A DNA stretch of 24,409 nt from Bifidobacteriaceae bacterium (GTDB lineage: Bacteria; Actinomycetota; Actinomycetes; Actinomycetales; Bifidobacteriaceae), in NCBI GenBank assembly GCA_030530905.1, contig JAUMUB010000004.1:1-24409 (forward strand). Direction: 5' to 3'. Under the pieces are notes generated by a model. That model worked only from the letters and a program-made list of their open reading frames with translations. It did not search any database and was not told the DNA's origin. Below are positions 10,001 to 16,760 of the stretch, one piece after another (position 1 is the stretch's first letter; each line of letters opens with the position of its first letter). The position numbers and the translations under genes were made by a program.

Positions 10001-11450
10001 CGACCAAGTTTGGAATAACTGCAGTGACAGTATCAAACGCCTCGTTGATAGCTGGTTTTAAAGCTAATAAACTTTCTGAAATCGTTTTTAGACCGTTTGC
10101 TTTGGCGGCTTCATCGAACGCAGTAATCATATTAGCAACACCCTTAACAACGGCGGTGTTTAAATTTTGCCATGCTGTGCGAATACCACCAGCAGAAGCT
10201 TGCGCCATTTCAGCAAAACCGCCTTGCGCGCCGTTAAGTTCAATCATCTTATCAGCGAATTGTTGAGCTGTAATTTTTCCATCTGATAAGGCACTCTTCA
10301 AGTCTTGGACACCGTTTGAGCCAAAGCCGAACGCTTCCGCCATCTTAGACATAAGACCCGGTGCTGCTTCCGACACAGAGTTGAACTCCTCTGCCTGCAT
10401 TTTTCCAGAGCCAAGAGATTGGTTAAACTGTCTAAGCGCTTGTTCAGCTTCATCAGTTGATGCACCGTATCCAATCATGGCGTTATTAAAGGCAAGAGCT
10501 AGATCTGTACCTTTTTCAAGGCTGCCTGTCGTGATAGAAAGTTGTTGAGCGCTCTTGACTGCGCTATCTAACGGAGTAGGCAAGCCTTCGATACCGTCTG
10601 ATAACTTATCAATCGCTCTCTTAGATTCTTCGGCTGAATAGCCAAACAGTTTCATTGTTTTTGGAAAACGATTCATGGTATCAACACGACTTACAGCACC
10701 ATCTAGCGCTCCAGTCAGAGCATTAATGCCTTTTTGGGCAATTGCAACAAGAGAAAAACCTGCTGCAATCTGCATCACTGTATTATGCAGCTTTTCACCA
10801 GCACTTGATGCACTAGCGAATTTTTGACTAATACCATTAAGTGCACTAGTTGCCTTGCTGGACAAATTAGAAAAACCATGCCCAAGTGAGCTGGCCATCC
10901 TTGTTGACAACTTAGTCACACTTGACATAATTTTGCCAGTGAAAGAGTTGCTAATGGCATTAGCAGCGCTGTTAGCTTTTGAACTAATCGTGCTAAACGC
11001 TGAGCTAACCTTGCTAGTCGCCGATTTAGCAAAGTTAGAAGCTGAGTTAGTTGCTTTTGTAAAAGCGTCTTGAATAGGCTGAGGGATTTTATTAGCTAAT
11101 GAGTTGACACTATTCTGGATAGCTGTCAAAGCTGTATTGAACCCATTTTTAATAGGCTGAGGAATCTTTTCACCAATTGATGAAGCTATACGCTGAATCT
11201 CACCAATGGACAGATTTAAGCCTGTGCTAAATGCTGTTCCTAAACGTTTGCCAAGTGATTCGCCATTGTTTGCCAACTGTGCCATAATTTGGCCAACACG
11301 TTGGACTAAACGATTAGAACTATTTACAGCTGCGTCCTGTGCTTTCTCAAAAGCACGCTGTGTTGCAGTTGTAATCTTATTCATTGCCGCTTGATAATCA
11401 GCAATATCTGCACCGACATATGCGTAAATTGAGCCATCAAATTCTGCCAT
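7035..11450 (-). CDS. Tail tape measure protein (1471 aa)
   Basis: This protein sets tail length and is carried inside the tail tube. The first 230 residues are Ala/Ser-rich helices. A conserved tape-measure core at about 255-375 includes FPKTMKLFGYSAEESK and SGKMQAEEFNSVSEAAPG. Hydrophobic, possibly membrane-active segments lie at about 590-660. Eleven consecutive 22-residue repeats of the form GIxQNLPxIIxAGxQLIxxLxx span residues 686-927. Ser/Ala/Asn-rich helical repeats follow, and near the C-terminus is the SPSRVMKALGGYTGEGFAIG motif common in these proteins. A GGGGGAG ribosome site precedes ATG 11450. At about 1.5 angstrom per residue the length would suggest a tail near 220 nm (rule of thumb, not measured). 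Confidence 0.93.
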   Translation of the reverse strand: MAEFDGSIYAYVGADIADYQAAMNKITTATQRAFEKAQDAAVNSSNRLVQRVGQIMAQLANNGESLGKRLGTAFSTGLNLSIGEIQRIASSIGEKIPQPIKNGFNTALTAIQNSVNSLANKIPQPIQDAFTKATNSASNFAKSATSKVSSAFSTISSKANSAANAISNSFTGKIMSSVTKLSTRMASSLGHGFSNLSSKATSALNGISQKFASASSAGEKLHNTVMQIAAGFSLVAIAQKGINALTGALDGAVSRVDTMNRFPKTMKLFGYSAEESKRAIDKLSDGIEGLPTPLDSAVKSAQQLSITTGSLEKGTDLALAFNNAMIGYGASTDEAEQALRQFNQSLGSGKMQAEEFNSVSEAAPGLMSKMAEAFGFGSNGVQDLKSALSDGKITAQQFADKMIELNGAQGGFAEMAQASAGGIRTAWQNLNTAVVKGVANMITAFDEAAKANGLKTISESLLALKPAINEAFDTVTAVIPNLVAAFARLKKMIDIDISGFGKGIKAGFDLLNTALGEFAQKGELTQETINKIKTKITEIGPAAVTAWALLNPKSAIATLMPLISGIGKVGVALGSIGEKAAVFGSVIGTAFSNIGGLIGVLAENVTGLVGVFGSAASTGLSVLGGMTSAIASVASLALASIGPAAILGLVVAGVGLINSQFGAQIDQLLATVTTKGPQIITNLVNGITSQIPALIASGADLIAKFANAFTVMFPVIVQAGVDLISSLVQGVGANAGSLIASAIQIVGTFVSSIASALPQLLSVGMDFIANVVNGIVQNLPLLLQYAQQIVNNFGQSLSANMPNIISKGVEIITNLVQGIIQNLPTIISIATQVITGFITGLVSYLPQILQGGIQIIVMLVQGILQNLPNIVQSAVQIIQSFIQGIAQNLPQIIAAGIQLVGQLAITIIQNIPQILAAGVQLIVGLGQAMLEAIPNALKGVWDGIKNGFSSLWDSITGKSSSSKEKIKADTTDMTNSIKASTSQTATNTDADMQSILNSVTNGFNQANMAGTTAITGLQVNSADQMAQLALKAGMSLDQFKNAVDTSTSSAQLQAIINAQAMANGVNLETASLSNEALMQMPQYYQAIASNTDLANQIGTANSQALSDGITNNLATASTNATTNAQNMANGVNAATSSMNLGAVNQALSLSAGVSNNMKNAQANATSAAQAANSGVTSNFKSMQANANSSASGLSNNVTSELNSAAASANSATSKMASNIANNFNKAKASAASAMNGLASTVTSGMNKVNSTFNSAGNKMGSTFKNSFNKVKSAAQSGMSGVRSAVSNGMNGAIAAASSAGNRMISIMHSTSGGMRSAGYYAGAGFASGLASSAGSIYAVANGIAARVQATIRRSLNIHSPSRVMKALGGYTGEGFAIGMSDWIGKINDISKEYALAVTDQKWGVNSSMAIAGSVSTSGISSSLDSLSDEVKNTSLSEPVFEVHNEMVGDKIYTTVKQHEARENAKNDYFNY

Positions 11451-11478
11451 ATAACTCCCCCCTTTCTGTCTTTTTGTG

Positions 11479-11817
11479 TTATCTGTTCATGAAATAGTCA
11501 TTGACCTTTTGCAGACGCTCAGCAAGACTAGTGTTAGTTGTTTGCTTATTGTCGTTTGCATGAAAGGCTTGTTTGACTTTATTTCTGTCTTTTTTCTTGC
11601 TAAGTTTATTGGCACTAGCACGCTTAGCGTTCATAGTGTAACGCATTTCCATAGCAAGCTCAGACAGATTCTCACGAAAATCAATTTGCCTGTAATGAAG
11701 ACCCTCTAAAATTGCGTCAAGTTCCCACTTATTGCAAGAGTAGATTGTTTCTAAGTCTGTTAAGCCAAGACGTGCACACTCAGTTAAGATAGTGCGCTTT
11801 TCATCTTGCCAATAAGT
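11479..11817 (-). CDS. Tail assembly chaperone C-terminal extension, read by -1 frameshift (gpGT-like)
   Basis: The stretch between the chaperone and the tape measure has no well-placed start codon. The -1 frame relative to the chaperone is nevertheless open from inside the chaperone's end to a TAA at 11479. It encodes 112 residues with protein-like content (TYWQDEKRTILTECARLGL near its start, SLAERLQKVNDYFMNR at its end). The two frames overlap at a run of five A residues (plus positions 11817-11821) within codons GAA AAA CTT. By analogy with the lambda G/GT system, a minority of ribosomes would slip back one base and make a fusion of about 256 residues. Position directly before the tape measure is exactly where such an extension is expected. 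The slippery site is not a textbook X XXY YYZ heptamer. Confidence 0.72.
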   Translation of the reverse strand, partial: TYWQDEKRTILTECARLGLTDLETIYSCNKWELDAILEGLHYRQIDFRENLSELAMEMRYTMNAKRASANKLSKKKDRNKVKQAFHANDNKQTTNTSLAERLQKVNDYFMNR

Positions 11818-12248
11818 TTTTCGGTAACTTCGACTTGAAGCTCTTCGCTGTCCTCTTGCGCTTTCATGTACTCTACTGCTGTTTCCAAGTTTTCGATATA
11901 TTTCAAAATCTTGTTCCTGAAAAAACCAGAATCAACCATCTCTTGTTGGATTTCTTCAAACAAGATTTCTGTATCTGCAGCATCATTATCCACTAGCCAA
12001 TTTTCAATAGCTGTGATTGCATCATCTTCTGAGATGGCTTTGCTAAATGCTTTATTAGCTGATAAAAGAATCAAATCAACAAGCCCTTCGTCATTACGAT
12101 TTAAAATGTTGTTGAACAACGCTCCAACACCATCATTGTTACTTGCTCCGGTTTCTCTGTTCTTAGTTGCAAGCTGTTTGTCAACTTTAAACATTGTGCG
12201 ATAATCGAACTTAATTTCAATGATTTTATTTTTTACTTTAAATTCCAT
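11784..12248 (-). CDS. Tail assembly chaperone (gpG-like)
   Basis: This 154-residue protein begins MEFKVKNKIIEIKFDYRTMF and contains the segment SEDDAITAIENWLVD (about 91-105). Its small size, helical acidic character and place between the major tail protein and the tape measure match the TAC family of siphovirus tail chaperones, which bind the tape measure and recruit tail tube subunits. AGGAGA lies about 11 nt upstream of ATG 12248. The stop codon at 11784 lies inside an overlapping -1 frame that continues for another 100 codons. A terminator-like hairpin lies just upstream of this gene. Confidence 0.82.
   Translation of the reverse strand: MEFKVKNKIIEIKFDYRTMFKVDKQLATKNRETGASNNDGVGALFNNILNRNDEGLVDLILLSANKAFSKAISEDDAITAIENWLVDNDAADTEILFEEIQQEMVDSGFFRNKILKYIENLETAVEYMKAQEDSEELQVEVTEKLIGKMKSALS
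11814..11824 (-). other. Candidate -1 ribosomal frameshift site
   Basis: On the minus strand the bases read CCGAAAAACTT, with chaperone codons ACC GAA AAA CTT. Shifting back one base at the A run gives AAA ACT TAT TGG and joins the 112-codon downstream frame. Only the AAA codon re-pairs perfectly after slippage, so this would be a non-canonical site; other slip positions between about 11790 and 11825 cannot be excluded. Confidence 0.5.
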
Positions 12249-12268
12249 AAGGTAAGTTATCTCCTAAC

Positions 12269-12301
12269 TAAAAAATAAAGGCTGGATTTAAATATCCAAC
12301 C
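12269..12301 (-). terminator. Intrinsic terminator/attenuator between major tail protein and tail chaperone
   Basis: On the minus strand an 8-bp stem (GGTTGGAT with ATCCAGCC, one G-U pair) and 6-nt loop are followed by TTTATTTTTT. It lies directly after the major tail protein stop. Partial termination here would lower expression of the low-copy chaperone and tape measure relative to the abundant tail tube protein. That role is inferred. Confidence 0.65.
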
Positions 12302-12310
12302 TCTGACGTA

Positions 12311-12886
12311 TTATTCGCCTCTTTGAATGTTATCGTAATCACCCTTTGTTTCGCCTGGGTTTTGATAGTCATAAACTTCATCGAGCAAAGCAATTTCTGC
12401 AGTAGTCAATGGGAATGTGCCGTTTTTTAGCTTGCCAACAATGCTTGCTGTATAGTTAGCTTCAATGATATCTTCGATACCTTCGCTGTATTCAATATCG
12501 CCAATCTTAGCATAGCCAAACTTCGCAGGGTAAACATCTTTTTGAGGTTCGCCAGCTTGCGTTTTCAAGCTTTCATCAACAAGAACACGCCAAATCTTAA
12601 CTGATTCCCCTGTATCGTTCGCTTGCTCAATAATTTCAATTGAAGGGTCTTTTGGTGCGAATTTAGTTGTCAATTCGATTTCGTGGCTAGTGCTTGTTTT
12701 ATCAAGCAAAAGCCCTTGTTGCGTTTGTTCGTCAGAATATTCAGCACCAAGTGTCAAAGTACCATCAGTACGATAAGCTGGTAAGATTGCAGTGCTGCCA
12801 ATTTCAGCATGAATAGACTGAATGAAATAAAATACTTTTTTACCTGCTAATGGCTTAGCAGTTGTTACTGTAATTTGTCCTGCCAT
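12311..12886 (-). CDS. Major tail (tube) protein, TP901-1 type
   Basis: This 191-residue protein begins MAGQITVTTAKPLAGKKVFY and has the alternating polar/hydrophobic beta pattern of siphovirus tail tube proteins. The length, the N-terminal region and the C-terminal segment YDYQNPGETKGDYDNIQ fit the TP901-1 family major tail protein, which polymerises as hexameric rings into the tail tube. An AGGAG site lies about 10 nt before ATG 12886. It is placed after the neck genes and before the tail chaperone, and is followed by a terminator-like hairpin, as often seen for this highly expressed gene. Confidence 0.88.
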   Translation of the reverse strand: MAGQITVTTAKPLAGKKVFYFIQSIHAEIGSTAILPAYRTDGTLTLGAEYSDEQTQQGLLLDKTSTSHEIELTTKFAPKDPSIEIIEQANDTGESVKIWRVLVDESLKTQAGEPQKDVYPAKFGYAKIGDIEYSEGIEDIIEANYTASIVGKLKNGTFPLTTAEIALLDEVYDYQNPGETKGDYDNIQRGE

Positions 12887-12901
12887 GTAGTAGCTTCTCC
12901 T

Positions 12902-13261
12902 TTAATAAATAGTATCAGAAACAACAATAGAAACGTGATACACATCACGTCCTATGCTGTCATCTGGAATAATGTTAGCTGTTGCGTTTCTACGTCCTAA
13001 TGCCCTTAAAGCTTTTGATTTAACTTCTTCCGCATCAGTCCTGCTCGAGCCATCTAAAAAGATGTCAATATTTACCGTAATATCCTCGATAATAGCCCCT
13101 GTTTGAGCCGTTTGCGAAGTATCTGATGAGTTAGACCCAATCACGACAAAAGGCTCTAAAACGTCAGAATTTGGTAAATAAAAATAGATTGGAATACCTA
13201 ACACTTCTAATCTATCGTGTAATTCTTTTAAAAATAAAGTGGATGGTGAATAATTCGTCAT
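12902..13261 (-). CDS. Tail terminator / tail completion protein
   Basis: This 119-residue protein lies between an HK97-gp10-like neck gene and the major tail protein, where the tail terminator normally sits. It has an N-terminal helix (SPSTLFLKELHDRLEVLG) and then beta strands: IPIYFYLP, PFVVIGSN, DITVNIDIFLDG and DVYHVSIVVSDTIY at the end. This arrangement resembles small tail-terminator folds that cap the growing tail tube. Assignment rests mainly on gene order and fold pattern; no catalytic motif exists. A site AGGTGAT precedes ATG 13261. Confidence 0.7.
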   Translation of the reverse strand: MTNYSPSTLFLKELHDRLEVLGIPIYFYLPNSDVLEPFVVIGSNSSDTSQTAQTGAIIEDITVNIDIFLDGSSRTDAEEVKSKALRALGRRNATANIIPDDSIGRDVYHVSIVVSDTIY

Positions 13262-13268
13262 ATATCAC

Positions 13269-13613
13269 CTATCTTTCGTATATTTTGCGTAAATTACTGA
13301 TTAATTTTGGTCGCTCAGCATCAAGTGATGGTCTTAAGTATGGTTGCGCTCGCATTTTTCGGGTTCCTTTTTCAACATAAATGGCATAGTGTTGCGGTGC
13401 AGTAACTTTATAAGTTAGATCGCCTGCTTTTGCTGAAAAAATTGAATTTTTCAGTGCACCAGTATCAACTGGCGCTTTTGTTTTGGCCATTCGTTCAATT
13501 CGTTTACTAGATAAGTCTAATTCACGATTTGTAGCGATACGTGCCTGCTTGCCTTTATTAGCAATCGTTCTAACCATCCTGTCAACGCCGCTCACTTTGA
13601 AACTAATACTCAA
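13269..13613 (-). CDS. HK97 gp10-like head-tail/neck protein
   Basis: This 114-residue protein has the recognisable HK97-gp10 signature: a helical N-terminal region, then KAPVDTGALKNSI (residues 46-58), then YAIYVEKGTRKMRAQPYLRP. This family acts in the neck or early tail during tail completion. The start is TTG 13613, which overlaps the stop of the preceding gene by 4 nt, with GGTGAT a few bases upstream. Basic overall, like its relatives. Confidence 0.85.
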   Translation of the reverse strand: MSISFKVSGVDRMVRTIANKGKQARIATNRELDLSSKRIERMAKTKAPVDTGALKNSIFSAKAGDLTYKVTAPQHYAIYVEKGTRKMRAQPYLRPSLDAERPKLISNLRKIYER

Positions 13614-13888
13614 ATGTAAATCACCGTTGAATTTTTGTGATGTTTTTTGCCCTGTATTTTGCGCTTTTTGCCATTGTAAATGACCTCAGAAAAACCATCA
13701 TAATGCCCTTGTAAATGCAATTTAAAACTATCAAGATTATATGTTCCAAAAATACCGATTTGTTCTGCGTTGGTCAAATTGTCTTCCTGACAAGGAATTG
13801 GTTCAGATTGCTTCTTGACGACTTTGTCGCCTAAAAAGTCAGGCTCAGTCGTTTCAGTGATTAAAATAACACGCTTGTTATAAATCAT
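13610..13888 (-). CDS. Head closure (stopper) protein
   Basis: This 92-residue protein begins MIYNKRVILITETTEPDFLG and is rich in beta structure. Conserved-looking elements are PIPCQEDNLTNAEQIGIFG (about 31-49) and the region with VIYNGKKRKIQG near the C-terminus. Position directly after the connector and before the gp10-like gene, together with size, fits the head-closure/stopper class that seals the portal channel after packaging. Its ATG overlaps the connector stop (ATGA), and no strong ribosome site is seen, so translation is probably coupled. Confidence 0.75.
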   Translation of the reverse strand: MIYNKRVILITETTEPDFLGDKVVKKQSEPIPCQEDNLTNAEQIGIFGTYNLDSFKLHLQGHYDGFSEVIYNGKKRKIQGKKHHKNSTVIYI

Positions 13889-14241
13889 ATAAATCTAGTA
13901 ATTCCTTTCGCTTGATAGTTTCGACCAACTGCAGCACTCTTCAATGTATTTTCATATTCATCTAAATACTTATCCCAATTAAACGAACGACCTTCTTCGC
14001 TATCAGCACTAGCGCCTTCTGAATTCAAACGGTTGTAGCGTTTAATAGCTACATCTCGAATAATGAAAGTTAAACGGTTTGGAATTTCTGTTAACTCGTC
14101 TTCGCTAAACTCGTTGAGCTTAGCAAGGACACGGTCAACACTTTCATTGATTGCCAGTTCAATCAACTTATCCTGCGTTGTATCTTTAGCAGGAATTCCT
14201 TTGAATAATTTAACTTCCTCTAAAATCAACGCTTTGTCCAT
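13885..14241 (-). CDS. Head-tail connector (adaptor) protein
   Basis: This 118-residue, mostly helical protein contains EIPNRLTFIIRDVAIKRYNR (about 52-71), followed by SEGASADSEEGRSFNW. That EG-S-S-E-G pattern is typical of Phage_connect/gp6-like adaptors. These form a ring under the portal and link head to neck. It comes immediately after the major capsid gene, the normal place. ATG 14241 has AGGA about 12 nt upstream, inside the Gly/Ala-rich end of the capsid gene. Confidence 0.85.
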   Translation of the reverse strand: MDKALILEEVKLFKGIPAKDTTQDKLIELAINESVDRVLAKLNEFSEDELTEIPNRLTFIIRDVAIKRYNRLNSEGASADSEEGRSFNWDKYLDEYENTLKSAAVGRNYQAKGITRFI

Positions 14242-14249
14242 AATCTAGG

Positions 14250-15161
14250 TTATCCTGCTCCTCCAACTCCTGCTCCACCTGGTTCTGAAACAGCTGGCGC
14301 TTGGATTGTAGCCTCAATAACACCTTTAGGAATTTCAGCAAACAATTTAAGAGCGCCAAAGAATACTGATTCATATGTAAGGTTGTTAAGAGAACGGTCA
14401 CGACTTGAAGCAATCAAACCAGTTTCATCAGTATAATCAGCAAACATTCCACCTAAATCAGAGCCGTTCACATCAAGGTAAGCAAGCACAATGTTTTCAA
14501 CTGCAGTTGAGTAAACTTTCCCTTGTGGTACGTTTGGCAATACAATAACGTTTTGCATACCTAAAAAGTTCTTGAGCAATGTCATCCCAAAGACGTTAGA
14601 ACCATCTGAACCAACTGCCTTATCGCCAAGATAATTAGCTACATCAAGTGAGCTTACGAATGACACAATTGGGGCACCGTCAAATTCTGAAAATGTTTGC
14701 AGTTTGCCCCAAGATTGAGCTAAAGCACCTTGAAGACCTGTTCCATTAACTTTCGTTGGATTTGTTTTTAGGAAAGTAAAGAAATCAGTTTTGATGCCAT
14801 TTTGGATTTCGCGCATAATACGTTGGTCAGCTTGGTCAATTGCCAAAGAAGCACCATGACGTGCGATAGCTTCAGCAGAAACGGCACGGCGTTTTTTGAT
14901 CCATGCAACTTGATATTCTTGATCTACTGCACGAGTCACTTTAGAAAGTGGAATTGTGTCACCTTCGGCAGTGCTTGTTTGGTCAATATCTTTTTCCCAT
15001 TTGTAAGTTTTGATTTTCATATCAGCTGACAACGGTTCTTTACGTGTCACACCAATCAATTGCAAAAGCTCAGAGATGTTAGTACTAAATTTGTTGACAA
15101 AGTCGATTGTTTTGATTTCGCCCAAGTCGTTCATAACAGTTAATTTGTTTTCAGCAGTCAT
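14250..15161 (-). CDS. Major capsid protein (HK97-fold)
   Basis: This 303-residue protein begins MTAENKLTVMNDLGEIKTID. Segments typical of this group of siphovirus capsid proteins are KIKTYKWEKDIDQTSTAEGD (about 49-68), the stretch QVAWIKKRRAVSAEAIARHG (about 84-103) and YESVFFGALKLFAEIPKG near the C-terminus. The extreme C-terminus is a short Gly/Ala-rich tail (GGAGVGGAG). It follows the scaffold gene, as expected, and AAAGGG precedes ATG 15161. The HK97 fold is inferred from family resemblance and context. Confidence 0.88.
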   Translation of the reverse strand: MTAENKLTVMNDLGEIKTIDFVNKFSTNISELLQLIGVTRKEPLSADMKIKTYKWEKDIDQTSTAEGDTIPLSKVTRAVDQEYQVAWIKKRRAVSAEAIARHGASLAIDQADQRIMREIQNGIKTDFFTFLKTNPTKVNGTGLQGALAQSWGKLQTFSEFDGAPIVSFVSSLDVANYLGDKAVGSDGSNVFGMTLLKNFLGMQNVIVLPNVPQGKVYSTAVENIVLAYLDVNGSDLGGMFADYTDETGLIASSRDRSLNNLTYESVFFGALKLFAEIPKGVIEATIQAPAVSEPGGAGVGGAG

Positions 15162-15164
15162 AGA

Positions 15165-15740
15165 TTAACCCTTTCTAAATAATTCCAAGTTTTCTGCAAT
15201 GAGTTTCTGACGCTCGTTTGCGTCCTGAACAGCCATGATTTCGGCTTTAGTCATTGCACCAGCTGTTAAGCCACGCCGTGGTTTATCTTGCGTTAAACGC
15301 TCATTTACGCGCTTTTCAACAGCTTCATCAAATACCTTCCGAACACTTGCGATGTTGTCTTTAACAGATTCTGCAGTATCTGCCATGACAACGTCAAGAA
15401 ATTCAATTGGTAAACCTTCATCTGACAAAAGACTTTGTGTTTCGATACGCAATTCTTTAACTGCAATTGCTTTTTCACGAGCTTCGAGGTCTGCTAAGCG
15501 CTTAGCTTCTTCCTCCTTAGCACGTTCATCTTTTGTCAATTTTGCTAAACGTTCACCCTCAGATTGTGCTTGTTTAATTTTGTCTTCGGCGTCTTTTTGT
15601 GCTTTAGCTACTGCACGTTTGACACGCTCTTGGACAATATGGTCAAGTTCATCTTGGGTGAATGTTTTATCCGCCTCAGTAGCTTCTGGATTGTCGACTG
15701 TTTCCGTTTCAACTACTTCAGTGTTAGTTTCTTCTGCCAT
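15165..15740 (-). CDS. Capsid scaffold protein (DUF4355-like)
   Basis: This 191-residue, highly charged protein has an acidic N-terminus (EEVTE-type residues 1-28). The motif TFTQDELDHIVQERVKRAVA (about 27-46) is characteristic of siphovirus scaffolds. A long Lys/Glu/Ala coiled coil follows (about 45-100), then a helical C-terminal domain (about 105-191) with AGAMTKAEIMAVQDANERQK. Scaffolds of this kind guide procapsid assembly and leave before maturation. GGAGGTAGCCAC precedes ATG 15740. It sits 3 nt upstream of the major capsid gene. Confidence 0.87.
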   Translation of the reverse strand: MAEETNTEVVETETVDNPEATEADKTFTQDELDHIVQERVKRAVAKAQKDAEDKIKQAQSEGERLAKLTKDERAKEEEAKRLADLEAREKAIAVKELRIETQSLLSDEGLPIEFLDVVMADTAESVKDNIASVRKVFDEAVEKRVNERLTQDKPRRGLTAGAMTKAEIMAVQDANERQKLIAENLELFRKG

Positions 15741-15818
15741 GTGGCTACCTCCGTTTTAAGTCTGAGTTAGACTGATAACCTGCACCTTTTAAAGTCTTAA
15801 GCAGTTTTGGACAAAACT

Positions 15819-16760
15819 TTATGTTTTATTAATTTCGCTTTTTTTATTTAACTCTTCTTCGTCAGGAATAACAGCAGAACGGCAATTGTAGTGGAATGGT
15901 GGTGCAGTTATACCAGTTTCAAACTCATCAATTCTGTAAAGCTTATTTTCCTTAGCAATCGCCCGACAAGTTTCTGATGTCCTATTGTCCAAATGCACAG
16001 AAATGCGATAAAACTCCAACCCAGATTCTTCATAGCGTTTAATAGCTGAACGATTGACAATTGCTGTCCCATCAGTCCTAATAAGTGTTTGCGCTCGTGA
16101 GCGTGCTACATTGTACTTTTTGGCAAGCTCAGCAGCCATGCTACGAACATCATCACCACGAATGAATCCACGTTTAAGAACGTCCCTTAAATCTCTAGCT
16201 AAATCATCTGTATTCCCCCAAACTTGCTGCGAATAGTTCCGACCATTGAAAGGCGTATCGATAAGCTCTTTTAATGCTGGTTCGTTCAATGTACCACTAT
16301 TGCCGCCCATAATTTTCCTATAAGCATACTTAGCAGTTGACTTCAAATAGTTTTCAAACGACTTCTCAATAATGCCCTGCATGACGCAGATTTTATAAGT
16401 CATTTCAAGATTTAAGGCATCAAAGCGTGTGACTTTGGAGCTAACATACTGCTCGTTTAATCGTTTGAGCAATTCTGGGTCTTTCTCAGCTTGTTTACGG
16501 TACTTCTCAGCGTTAGCTTGATAATCTGATAGGTCAACACCTCTAAGGCGTTGTAGAGCTTCAGAATAGCTTATTTTGTTATCATCAGCATATTTTGTTA
16601 CAAACGCAAATAAGTCACGTTGAACTTCTGCGCTATGCTCAATGTATATTTTTTGCAATTCCTCAAAGACATTGATATCAGTCGAATCAACATAGCGCAT
16701 AATGTCTTCTGTCCGCTTTTGCCAATAATTATCGTGCTTCTTCGCCGTTCTCTTCGTCAT
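15819..16760 (-). CDS. Minor head protein, SPP1 gp7 / Mu gpF-like
   Basis: The C-terminal region carries the family signature: HLDNRTSETCRAIAKENKL, then APPFHYNCRSAVIP (Asp-Arg-Thr, Cys, then Pro-x-His-x-x-Cys-Arg). Proteins of this group bind the portal and are needed for head morphogenesis or DNA ejection. The N-terminal two thirds is helical and basic. The frame is open to an ATG at 16766, but a GAGG site is only 3 nt from that one and 9 nt from the ATG at 16760, so the latter start is preferred (313 aa). It overlaps the portal gene by about 30 nt. Confidence 0.86.
   Translation of the reverse strand: MTKRTAKKHDNYWQKRTEDIMRYVDSTDINVFEELQKIYIEHSAEVQRDLFAFVTKYADDNKISYSEALQRLRGVDLSDYQANAEKYRKQAEKDPELLKRLNEQYVSSKVTRFDALNLEMTYKICVMQGIIEKSFENYLKSTAKYAYRKIMGGNSGTLNEPALKELIDTPFNGRNYSQQVWGNTDDLARDLRDVLKRGFIRGDDVRSMAAELAKKYNVARSRAQTLIRTDGTAIVNRSAIKRYEESGLEFYRISVHLDNRTSETCRAIAKENKLYRIDEFETGITAPPFHYNCRSAVIPDEEELNKKSEINKT

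Noticed and set aside
9391..10266. Plus-strand open frame of 291 codons
   Set aside because: It lies opposite the tape measure gene; its composition mirrors that gene's Ala/Ile/Gly-rich codons and there is no ribosome site or recognisable domain.
15741..15818. Small hairpins (AGTTTT/AAAACT and AGTCT/AGACT) between scaffold and minor head genes
   Set aside because: No T run follows, so not a terminator; stems are short and AT-rich and may be chance.
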